A DNA stretch of 64,000 bases from contig NC_087062.1 in NCBI RefSeq assembly GCF_963678635.1, forward strand, positions 95,595,705 through 95,659,704, written 5' to 3'. The DNA comes from Symsagittifera roscoffensis (taxonomy: Eukaryota > Xenacoelomorpha > Acoela > Convolutidae). Numbering within the stretch: the first letter of the stretch is position 1; each line of letters opens with the position of its first letter. Below, piece by piece: positions 37,672-46,800 of the stretch. Below the pieces are notes generated by a model. The model was not told the DNA's origin. It saw only the letters and a program-made list of their open reading frames with translations, and did no database searches. The translations under genes and the position numbers were made by a program.

Positions 37672-38689
37672 CGATATTTCTGAATCCACTTTCGTCTTCC
37701 CAATTCTCCTTCATTTTCATCGCATTGATTTTATCGATCACCATTTTCGATCGCATCGTCCCTCTCCTGGTCCTTGACAGGTACACCACCTCTCCTTCAT
37801 CGTCCTGCGGTGTCATCTTGATGGGAGAATTCGCTTCACTCTCATCAGTGGCTGAGTCGATCAATAACTCACTCAGTCTCCCTTCACACTCATCAAGCTT
37901 GTCAAGTACTTCTCTCATCAAGGGTTGATTGAGACCTGTTTTGAGGATGGACTGGGTCCCATAGCTCTGAATCACGGTCCAGACTTCTTCCATAAACGCC
38001 ACTCTGTCCAGCTTACATCCCGTCCTACTCTCGTGGTCTCGGTGATGTACTTCCCATTCTTCTTCGGGCAGCGTTCCCAAGAAAGGTACTCTGGCTGAGG
38101 CCTCTATTCTTCTCCTCCGAGGTGATTCCATGAGGATTCTCTGGTCGTTATTTCTTGAATTGCCAGGAGAGCTGCTCTCCGGTAAATTCTGTTTCATTTC
38201 CATAAAGGCTGACGGAGGCTCCAGTGTCGAGATGCCTTCATCCGCTGGCTCAGTCGTTTCCAACGTGTCTGCATTATTCTCAAGATCACTGAAGATATTG
38301 AAATCCAGGCTGGATGTTCCTCCTGTCGATGCCCTGTCGTCTTCCCCACCAGCTTGATCTTGTTGCATGGGTTCTTCAGTCTGACGGCTTCCACCCTGTC
38401 CGTCATCTCCTTCTGACTTATCCTTGTTCGAGCTCGATGGTCCTTGTTCGTCATTGTCGGCTTCTTCCTGGAATCTCGGTATGAGCAATGTACCGGCCGA
38501 TTTATCTTCCTCTTCTCCATGGACCACTTTGATTTCTTCGCAGCCGAACGGTGCTAGGAAGGTTCTCGTCTGCAATAATCCTCCAACTTTCATCTCCTTT
38601 TTCACACTGGTCAGGATTAAGGAGGCTTCAGGCAATTCGGTTCTGCCTCTCATTCTATTCTCATCGGAGCTAAGCCTAATTCCTTCCAT
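37658..38689 (-). CDS. Acidic disordered retrotransposon protein, 343 aa, unknown function
   Basis: It starts at an ATG in strong context (G at -3, G at +4). Residues about 70-190 are acidic and low complexity (Asp, Glu, Ser, Gln, Gly), with a basic patch ESPRRRRIEASAR near 190-200. The last 130 residues look more ordered (EVWTVIQSYGTQSILKTG). No known domain, membrane segment or signal peptide is seen. Composition is reminiscent of viral phosphoproteins, but that is only an analogy. Its TAA stop overlaps the ATG of the next ORF by 14 nt, suggesting coupled translation. Confidence 0.65.
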   Translation of the reverse strand: MEGIRLSSDENRMRGRTELPEASLILTSVKKEMKVGGLLQTRTFLAPFGCEEIKVVHGEEEDKSAGTLLIPRFQEEADNDEQGPSSSNKDKSEGDDGQGGSRQTEEPMQQDQAGGEDDRASTGGTSSLDFNIFSDLENNADTLETTEPADEGISTLEPPSAFMEMKQNLPESSSPGNSRNNDQRILMESPRRRRIEASARVPFLGTLPEEEWEVHHRDHESRTGCKLDRVAFMEEVWTVIQSYGTQSILKTGLNQPLMREVLDKLDECEGRLSELLIDSATDESEANSPIKMTPQDDEGEVVYLSRTRRGTMRSKMVIDKINAMKMKENWEDESGFRNIDESW

Positions 38690-38907
38690 TCCTCATCAAA
38701 TCTTCCATGCTTGGGAGTCGCGGCGTTGCTTATTCGCCTTCTCGTCGCTTGATCCGTGTATGCAAATCGTGTGTGTTGTAACACGGCGGCATTTCTCCCT
38801 ACGAAGTATGGATCCATCGTTCCCACGAAATTCCCTACTCTCCTTTCATTGGTTTCGAATGCTCTCAACCTAGGAGTTTGTACCACGGAAACTGCTCCGA
38901 GCAACAT
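38650..38907 (-). CDS. Small unknown ORF after the SGNH ORF (85 aa from its ATG)
   Basis: This frame is open from about 39,075 and overlaps the last codons of the SGNH ORF in the -1 frame, but its first ATG is at 38907. It may be read by -1 frameshifting from the SGNH ORF, be a mutated continuation of it, or start at the internal ATG. No canonical slippery heptamer is visible in the overlap. The peptide is basic and has no domain I recognise. It ends TGA at 38650, 40 nt inside the next ORF. Confidence 0.45.
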   Translation of the reverse strand: MLLGAVSVVQTPRLRAFETNERRVGNFVGTMDPYFVGRNAAVLQHTRFAYTDQATRRRISNAATPKHGRFDEEWKELGLAPMRIE

Positions 38908-39020
38908 CCTTCTTATTAGAGGGAATTCAGGGATTGCCTCCGGTAGCTTCTTGTAATCGCCCCAGTCCTTCGTCTCTTCTCTCACCTTGTGATATGCTGC
39001 AGTGAGACGAGGCACTCTGG

Positions 39021-42000
39021 TTATTTCACCATTCGTTTTGTCATAGGGATCAGATTCCAAAGCTTTGGAAACACCTCGATGTGTCCTCTTTCTACTTCTC
39101 TCATGCGGTCACGGAAGTGATCGTCAAAATTGATGACTGTCATCTCTGGCTCCGATATTTTCGCAAATAACAGATCTTCACTCATGAGCTCCCGCAGTGT
39201 ATGCTGCTCACACCAGTTCAGTGTACTACCGTCCACTGCCGATATGAGGTTCAGGTGCAGCACCGACCTCCTATATGCTTCCACTTTAACGTCAGGGAAC
39301 GCAAACGTGACTGCTGGTCCATAGATCACTGTCACGAACTCCGTGACTCCTCTGATCAGCGCCAAGGGATCGGTTCTCATAGCCAAGCTCAGATCCGTTA
39401 ATAGCGGCATGCCTCCAACATGTCGTCTAACATCTTCCTCTCTTTCAATTGTCTCGTCTTCTCCGGTTCCAAAGCGATTTTGCTGCAAGAGATATTGGAT
39501 AAGAGTGTGTCTCAGGTCTCTTATTTTGTTCCACGAGTCCGTGGATTTCTTCATATCCAGGTTCCTCACTCTCTCTTTCATCTGCTCTGGACAACGTGCC
39601 AGTTTCATTAGTCCTCCCAAGTTTCCGTGGGTTATTGCGATCAATGTCAGAAGTCCATCTAGTCGCAGGTTCTGTATTCCATCCGTGAGCAGTATCGCCG
39701 GTCCTTTCACGAAACTCTCCGCTCCGAACGTCACGAACAAGGCTATTAGTTCCACTATCGATACTCTCACTACTGCTTGGAGGAATTCCTTTATCAAATA
39801 GTGCGAGACTTTCGGGTAAACTTTCGCCAAGAAGGACGCGGTCCATCCGGCTCCCAACCCTTCTAGCATGCTGTCTGTCCTTTCAAATCCCTCCTGTCCC
39901 TTCACTTCCTGGGTCCAGAAGGTTTCCAGAGTAATCTGACACATTCTGTTCACAAACTCCGCTGTCTTTTCTCCGGCATTTTCCGCCAGGTTCACCTCCT
40001 TCAACAAGTAGGCATGTATCTTCGTGATCATTACGGGGCCTTGCTGAAAAGCATCTGCACCCAATGCCGCTACTCTAGGATTCAGGTGTAGCCACTGGTT
40101 GGCTTCCGGCTTGGTTCTCAGAACCATCGCCTCCAGATGAGCTCTCGTCTCTAGTGAGTTTTTTCTTCTTGTGTCTTCACTTGCCACCTCCATTGCTCGG
40201 AACCATAAGTCGTTGGACATTGCCGTGATCACTCGATGGTCGTCGTCTATTCCCGGTTTCAGTTTGAGTTGCCGACTGAAGTTGGACAGTTCCAACCCCA
40301 GCACTTCGTCCAACACTAACACGTGTAGCGCGTGGTCCTTGAATCCTCTCATCGCGTTTGAGATATCTGACCATACTGCAGGCAGTTCAGCCTTAAGTGG
40401 CCTCAGGTTCTCCATTTCTATCATGCGATTCGCGGCCGATATGATCACATCATATTTTCCTTCCGAAAGTAAGGCTACCATTGCATACACAAACTTCAGT
40501 CCATCCGGGAAATGTGCATATCCCGGAGACAACGCGAATGCTACTCTCAATGCCACTTTATTGAATGACCCCTCCTTCGTCGCATCCACCACTTCACCCA
40601 TCGACTCAAGGATGTCTTTTATCGCTGGCCATACTGCGTTTTCTGCTGTTGTAGGATCTCTGAGTCTGCTCAGAAAACCTCTACTGTGTAGATGGTCATT
40701 AATGCCAGCAAACACAATTATAATTGGGTTCAAGTCCGTCTGCCTTTGTACCCCTATAGCCAAAAACACTGATTGCAATAGGTCTAGGTCAACCGCGGCC
40801 AACATTATGACGTCCGGCCAAAACAAGGACTTGGAGGTGTACACGAACTCTGAATTCGCTACTACCATGATTTTGGCCTTCCTCATCTCTGCTTTGTCAT
40901 AGGCGGCGAAGATGGTCTCATCTTTCTTTATCGCTGTCAATCCGCCATATCTCTGGGCATCACCATCTTGGTTCACTAGTTTTGGGTACACTCTCTCCTT
41001 CACATGACCAGGTGGTGTCGTCAGCTGCCTGAATATCTTCACGTGTTGTCCAATCGGCGCTCTCGCCGTCAGGAATCTTCCTGGTCTTTCTTTACGATTC
41101 CCCTCATCATGGTTCAATCTCACATCTTGCAACGGTCTCGCATTCACTGGTCCCATCGTGTTTTTAGAGGGCAGTCCCTCCAAATCAGCAAATCTCAAGG
41201 CCGTCGTGGAGCTGAAATTTATGCTAGCGGTTATCAACCAGTCTACGCCGGTTATTGAGTATAATCTGCTGACGGATAGCGTCGCTCCATTCAGCATCCT
41301 CCTTGCATCTTCGATGAAGCTTACTCTCTGGAGATCCAGCTTCATTAGTTCGTCTTTGTATATATGCCAAGGAGACGGTATGGATCTCGACCACAACAAT
41401 GAGCCTCTGCTCGGTCTTTCCTCTCGACTGGTACTCGTCGTCTCCGATCTAGATGTGCCTGCTACTTCTTCGATTGGTTGGTTGACAGGTCCTATCCTTC
41501 TCCTAGGATGAATTGTTCTCCTCATCGGTGCTTCTCCCAACCGATCCTGCACGTCTGTTCTTCGACCTGGTTCGCTGGAGCTTTGTTGCCGGTAATTCGT
41601 GACGGCTGGGACCGTACCCAGGCGTGTTTCCAGGCTAGGAGGCACAAAGGTGGTAATCACCGCATCACTCACCGTTCCCTCTTCCTTCAGCACTCCTGTG
41701 TCAAAGAGTTCTGCTTCCAGCTCATCCAACCGTTCTTGGAAGACTCGATTCAACCAAGCTTGTCCTTCGATACTGTCGAAGTGGATGCCATCCGTGGTCA
41801 GTCTGGCCTGATCCATGGCTCTCAACTCATGTTCAATGTCCATGAGGATCATCCTTCCGGCATTTCGATTTGCTAGGTTCCTCAAGATGTTGTTCCATCT
41901 TATGACTCCTTCGTTGTGCCTTCTTCCTGATGCTGTCAGGCTTCTCGCGTTCATTGGCACCGTGCAAACGGTCAGTACCGCGCAACTGAACTTCTGCCAG

Positions 42001-43457
42001 AGAGTAGTGAACAAACACACCATCATTGACTCCCACAGTGCTTCCTGCTCGTCTGATCCTCTGGAGATATCATTCGTCCCAACTAAGATCATCACATTGG
42101 GAATCTTCCCTGGATTCATCAGTTCCACCATCCGATATAGTTGGGCTATCGTCGCGCCTCCAAAGGCCATCACCGTGGTGACACATGAGGTCCTCAAATT
42201 CGACAGCACTCTGACCAAGCTGTCTCCCAATATCAGATGAGATGTCCCGAGTGGTGGTTGCTGCAGGTTTACAGCCGGGCTCCAGGTAGCTCGATTGAAG
42301 CAGGCCCTCGGATCTGTCTCCGGAACTCCCGTGAAATTGTATTTCAATTGATTATTCTTCTGCACGTCTATTATGCGAGACACTTTCTTCGCTGGCATCT
42401 TTCGTACTTTCCTCTCTGGGATTCTCGAGCTCCCCATGAGTGGTGTCACGTTACTTATCCCTTGTCTGATCACGGTCTGGGAGAGTTGTACTCTGCCCGT
42501 ATCGTCAATCGTTCCATAGGGTGCAGTCACCCCGGAACCTGGCGCATTCTTGTTAGCGACCAGTCGTCCCGCTGTCTCTATCAGTTTCCTCACTGTCTGT
42601 TCTACGACGGGGTCACCCAAGGTGTCACTAGGATCCGGGATTGTTACTCGATTCGTCTCTGCCTCTGCTGGAAGCCGTGTCTCCGTTGTTTGACTCATTT
42701 CTCGAGGCGTCAAGAGCTCCATCGGGGACTGCCCACGAGGAATATCCCTTGCAGGTATCACTTTCTCCATGGCCGTTGTCAACGCCATCTGCTCCGATCG
42801 CTCTTTGTATTCCTGCCTTAAGCGCTCGATCTCTTGACCCTGCTTTTTGTTGCAGTCTTCAAACAACTTTCTCCACATGTCCCGATCTTCCTCCATCTGG
42901 AGCATGCTTTTGGTCATCTCGTCCAGCTCCTTTTTCGTACTTCTCAGCTGATCGTTCATCTCGTCCAGATCTTGTATGGTTTGGTTCGTCTGAACCTTCT
43001 GTGTTACTTTCGCCCTTTTTGGTGGCACAGCTGCTCTCAGTGGTGAACCAGACGAGGTCGCCTCGCTGTTCATCTCCTGATGCATTATCGTCAGCCCAGG
43101 TTTAGGCTTAGAGGGCATTGGCATCTCACCTGGTTGGTAAGTCCTAGAACTTCCCAATCCAGGCTCATTCGCCAAGTCACTCCCTGAGAGAGCCCCGTTT
43201 CTCCACCTCATCACTCTCATGTTCGGGCGGTCTAGTACTCCTCTTTCTCCATATGCTGCCATCAACAGGACTTCCGTGGGGCGGTCCCCACGGTTGTCGT
43301 GCCCCAAGATGTTGATCAGGGCGGTCAGCAACATGACTACCTCTGGGTCCTCCAGAGCGAAGTCTCGATCGATCAGCCGACGATAGATCGCATCTATCAT
43401 CGGTCCTACATATGCCTCTGCCAGGTCCATCAATTCATCCAAGTTGAAGTTGTCCAT
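39021..43457 (-). CDS. Retrotransposon ORF with SGNH/GDSL hydrolase domain, about 1,478 aa
   Basis: The start is the ATG at 43457 in strong context (A at -3, G at +4). An open extension upstream has only a TTG. Order: helical N-terminus; coiled coil (about residues 160-225); SGNH hydrolase (about 403-576) with all four signature blocks: LILGDSLVR (Ser413), FGGAT (Gly), LVGTNDIS (Asn462) and DGIHF (Asp556, His559). A second, degenerate domain of the same layout lies at about 861-1016 (VANSEF, FAGINDH, PDGLKF). About 460 residues of unknown helical sequence follow. No signal peptide or membrane span is evident. SGNH proteins are esterases or lipases. Esterase domains are known in ORF1 of CR1-type LINEs, but I know of none as a standard part of Gypsy elements. 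Confidence 0.8.
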   Translation of the reverse strand: MDNFNLDELMDLAEAYVGPMIDAIYRRLIDRDFALEDPEVVMLLTALINILGHDNRGDRPTEVLLMAAYGERGVLDRPNMRVMRWRNGALSGSDLANEPGLGSSRTYQPGEMPMPSKPKPGLTIMHQEMNSEATSSGSPLRAAVPPKRAKVTQKVQTNQTIQDLDEMNDQLRSTKKELDEMTKSMLQMEEDRDMWRKLFEDCNKKQGQEIERLRQEYKERSEQMALTTAMEKVIPARDIPRGQSPMELLTPREMSQTTETRLPAEAETNRVTIPDPSDTLGDPVVEQTVRKLIETAGRLVANKNAPGSGVTAPYGTIDDTGRVQLSQTVIRQGISNVTPLMGSSRIPERKVRKMPAKKVSRIIDVQKNNQLKYNFTGVPETDPRACFNRATWSPAVNLQQPPLGTSHLILGDSLVRVLSNLRTSCVTTVMAFGGATIAQLYRMVELMNPGKIPNVMILVGTNDISRGSDEQEALWESMMVCLFTTLWQKFSCAVLTVCTVPMNARSLTASGRRHNEGVIRWNNILRNLANRNAGRMILMDIEHELRAMDQARLTTDGIHFDSIEGQAWLNRVFQERLDELEAELFDTGVLKEEGTVSDAVITTFVPPSLETRLGTVPAVTNYRQQSSSEPGRRTDVQDRLGEAPMRRTIHPRRRIGPVNQPIEEVAGTSRSETTSTSREERPSRGSLLWSRSIPSPWHIYKDELMKLDLQRVSFIEDARRMLNGATLSVSRLYSITGVDWLITASINFSSTTALRFADLEGLPSKNTMGPVNARPLQDVRLNHDEGNRKERPGRFLTARAPIGQHVKIFRQLTTPPGHVKERVYPKLVNQDGDAQRYGGLTAIKKDETIFAAYDKAEMRKAKIMVVANSEFVYTSKSLFWPDVIMLAAVDLDLLQSVFLAIGVQRQTDLNPIIIVFAGINDHLHSRGFLSRLRDPTTAENAVWPAIKDILESMGEVVDATKEGSFNKVALRVAFALSPGYAHFPDGLKFVYAMVALLSEGKYDVIISAANRMIEMENLRPLKAELPAVWSDISNAMRGFKDHALHVLVLDEVLGLELSNFSRQLKLKPGIDDDHRVITAMSNDLWFRAMEVASEDTRRKNSLETRAHLEAMVLRTKPEANQWLHLNPRVAALGADAFQQGPVMITKIHAYLLKEVNLAENAGEKTAEFVNRMCQITLETFWTQEVKGQEGFERTDSMLEGLGAGWTASFLAKVYPKVSHYLIKEFLQAVVRVSIVELIALFVTFGAESFVKGPAILLTDGIQNLRLDGLLTLIAITHGNLGGLMKLARCPEQMKERVRNLDMKKSTDSWNKIRDLRHTLIQYLLQQNRFGTGEDETIEREEDVRRHVGGMPLLTDLSLAMRTDPLALIRGVTEFVTVIYGPAVTFAFPDVKVEAYRRSVLHLNLISAVDGSTLNWCEQHTLRELMSEDLLFAKISEPEMTVINFDDHFRDRMREVERGHIEVFPKLWNLIPMTKRMVK

Positions 43458-43851
43458 TCTATTGTTTTCAAGTTTGATTTGATTCGATTCGATATCTGAC
43501 TCAAGTAAGTAATTTAAATGATCAATCAAGATCTAGAAAAGAAGTCACAAATATCACACTTGTCTGTTTCACCTTACATATATCGTTAAAATTTGCTTAA
43601 AAACAGTTCAGATAAAAAGATATTTATCCTAAAATTTATTAAAATGAATTGGTTTCTAAAATTTTGGAATTCGACCTAAGATTGGACAGTCCAAACTTTG
43701 GATCTATTCCCAAGATCGTCATTTAGTTGTTCATGGTCACTAACCCCTACTTACCCATGATCTTAATAACCTAACACATAACATAACATAACACACATAT
43801 CACATATTACACACAACTTAGTCTTTGGCCTAACACCCTCTCGCACATCAC
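43458..43851 (-). other. Intergenic gap between pol and the SGNH ORF
   Basis: This is about 390 bp of AT-rich sequence with no gene, containing the simple stretch 'cataacataacacacatatc' near 43780-43800. It could hold a splice acceptor or internal ribosome entry for the downstream ORFs. I cannot assign either. Confidence 0.6.
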
Positions 43852-46800
43852 TCAGCCTATACTTAAGTAATATTTCTTATGTAGATTTACTTGTATGTTC
43901 GTATCAGAGAATATCACGTGTACGAGCGCGTACAATTCCCGAGGATGCAGTCTTCCTCTGTTTGGATCGTACACTGGAAGCGAGAGCTCCTTCACGTCCA
44001 TTTCCACAAGGAAGTCCCTCAGCCTCGTCAAAGACAAGACTAGGTTTTCTGGGTCCACGTGCTGCTTCTCTGTCGCCCTCGTTACCAAGACGCATAAGTA
44101 TTTTCCCGGTATCTGCGACACCGCCGGAGGTAAGGCTGCTACGCCCCCTATCCCTGGTCTTTGCTTCTAAACGAATTCCACGTTTTTGTATTCCCTCTTA
44201 AAATCTGCCGCTAACGCTGTCCTAAAACTCATGTCTGCGGTGATTGCTATCGCACATGTTCTGTTTGTGAGTATGAAATCACTGTCTGTTAGTATTATGT
44301 TACTTGAATATTCATTTGGTAAGTTAAAATATGACTCAACTACCCTGCCTATGTCAGGTTTCTTAGGTTCTTCGCCTGTTTCTGCTTCTAAGTCTCCTGT
44401 TTCTCTTGCTATTCTTAATTTTTTTATTATCAAGTTTTCAGTGTGGGTAAGTCCTAACCCCACTCCCCGGACAAAATTATCCATCGACGTCTCCGTCGAT
44501 CGCATACCGGGTATCAAGCCAAGGTTAGAAGCTGGAATGAGTAATCGTCCTTCCTGGGCAGCCCAGGAAGGATCATCTCGTTCAGTCTTGATGTATTTCA
44601 TGCTTTCACGATCTACGTCTTGAATCGTGACGCTGGTCTCCTCTGGATCCGAGGTTGTTTCATTCAGCCACTCTAAGACACGCAGATTCGTCAGGTCTTG
44701 TTCATATGACTGCTGTTGCTCATCGTCGAATTCTACCTCGGGTTTCGACTAGTCGTCAACCCACTCATCGTTGTGATCATCGACTATGTCAATGTCTTGT
44801 GACACAGTTATCTCCTCTATGTCTTGTGACACAGTTATCTCCTCTAAACCCACTACTTCCTCTACTATTTTCTTTAGATCTATCCTATCCTCTACAAAGT
44901 CGTCACCGTAAGGATTGTATTTCTTTCTTGGTCTCGTCCCGTCCTTCTGACGAGTCTGCATCGTGAACGGAAGATCTGGTTCCAAGTTCTTGGGAACCTC
45001 TATCTGTTCGGGATCCTGCCAATCTTCCTCCGCGTAGGGTAAGGTTTCATCGTCCGCTTCGATCTGTTCGTTCGGATCCAGGTCCAGCGGTGTATCCGTA
45101 CCTTCCTCTACGACTTCGTTTCCATCGTTCTTCTCCCTGGTGCCTTTTTCATTGACCTCACAAGCAGGATCCATCATCAGATAATCCCCTTCTTCCATGT
45201 CTGCAGGTATACACCAGTCTTCTGTCGATGGATTGTGTGGCTTTATATTCTCGTAGTGTGCGGCTCGGCCAGTACTCAGTCTATAAAAGCGTCCCTCCTG
45301 ATGCACCTCTGTAATCATGAAGGGTCCCCTCCATTTTTTTAGGAGCTTTTTTGTCCCTTTCGGTGGTATAACGTTCTGGAATACCCATATGTAGTCTCCC
45401 ACCGAGTAAGCCTTTGCACCAGCTGCTTTCTTGTCGAATCTTTTCCTCTGCCTTGCCTGTGCCTGCTGAGTGTTTCGTCTACACAAATCGTTCAGCTCCT
45501 GTTGGCGTCTGATCACATCCCTCACGTAGACCTGTGGGGACGTTTTCTTTCCCTCATATTCTGGGTAGAAGAAGGTTAAGGGTTAAGACTTTTCGTGTCC
45601 AGTTAGCATCATGTGTGGACTGACTCCAGTGGTGGAGTGTTGCGTGCTATTATATGCTCCCATCACCTGTGGAAGGTATTTGTCCCAATCATTCATGTAC
45701 CTGGAACAATATACTCTCAGCATCGACACTAACGTCCTGTTCTGTCTTTCCACTAAGCCATTCGTCTGAGGGTGGTATGTCGTGGAGTGAGCCTGAGCAA
45801 CCTGTGAGCGTCTCATAAGCTCTTTCGTAAGCTCTCCTACGAAAGCTGTTCCATTATCCGATTGAAACGTCATCGGACAACCATGTCTTGCTATCCACGT
45901 ATTGATCAGGTGGTCGCATGTCTCTTCCGCCGAGGCAGTTATGCAGGGCACGGCCTCTGCATACTTCGTGAAATGATCTATCATGACCAGCACCTGATTA
46001 TAACCATTGTCTTTCATGCATATCTTTTGGTGATCTATCTGCACCACATCGTTGAATTCAGACGACTCGATCGATTGTAAAGGAAATCGCAACTTCCTGG
46101 GATCCTTGACCTGTTGGCATGACAGACATGCTGTTACCCATTTCTCGCATGCCTTTTTCATCCCAGGCCACTCAAAGCGCTTCAGGATCCTCTGATATAC
46201 TTTGTCGATCCCCTGATGGCCCATCTGATCATGTGACCTGAATAATAGTTCTGTCTGATAGAGTTGCGGTAACACTATCGCGTTATACTTGTATTGGACT
46301 CTGTCTTCCTCTCTTCTTTTGCAAGCCACGATCCCGTCCTTGTTCAAATATAACCTCCCTTCCTTCTGCATGAAGTATGGTCTCAGGATGCGATAACTAT
46401 CCTCCTCGAGGTCCCCTTTATCCGGAGAACCATTCTCAATCCACCTTTTCAGGTTGCTTGTCATGCGATCATTTCTCTGCGCTCTTAGAAGGTCCGAGAG
46501 TCTGTATCTCGCCTTCAAGTATGTCTTCATGACCCTCATCTGACTATTCAGCTCGTTGGGCTGATGTGTGTCTTCTTCCATCTTAACGCACCAAATCTTC
46601 GCCAACGGTTGTGTTTCTTGTTCAAACGGCTGAAGATCAGTCCTGACTACCTCTTTCTGCGGCAACAGGCTTATCGAACGTTTCGATACCGCTATCGTTT
46701 CTAAGTCATCCGCTGCGTTGTCAAAGACTCTTTCGCTTGGTATAAGGTAGCGATCGCTGTCAGGATCCTGATACACCTCTCTGTCCAGGTCCCTTGCCCG

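Noticed and set aside
44548-44572. 11-bp inverted repeat with 3-nt loop
   Set aside because: It lies inside the coding frame (DDPSWAAQEG) with no terminator-like context. It is probably a coincidence of codons.
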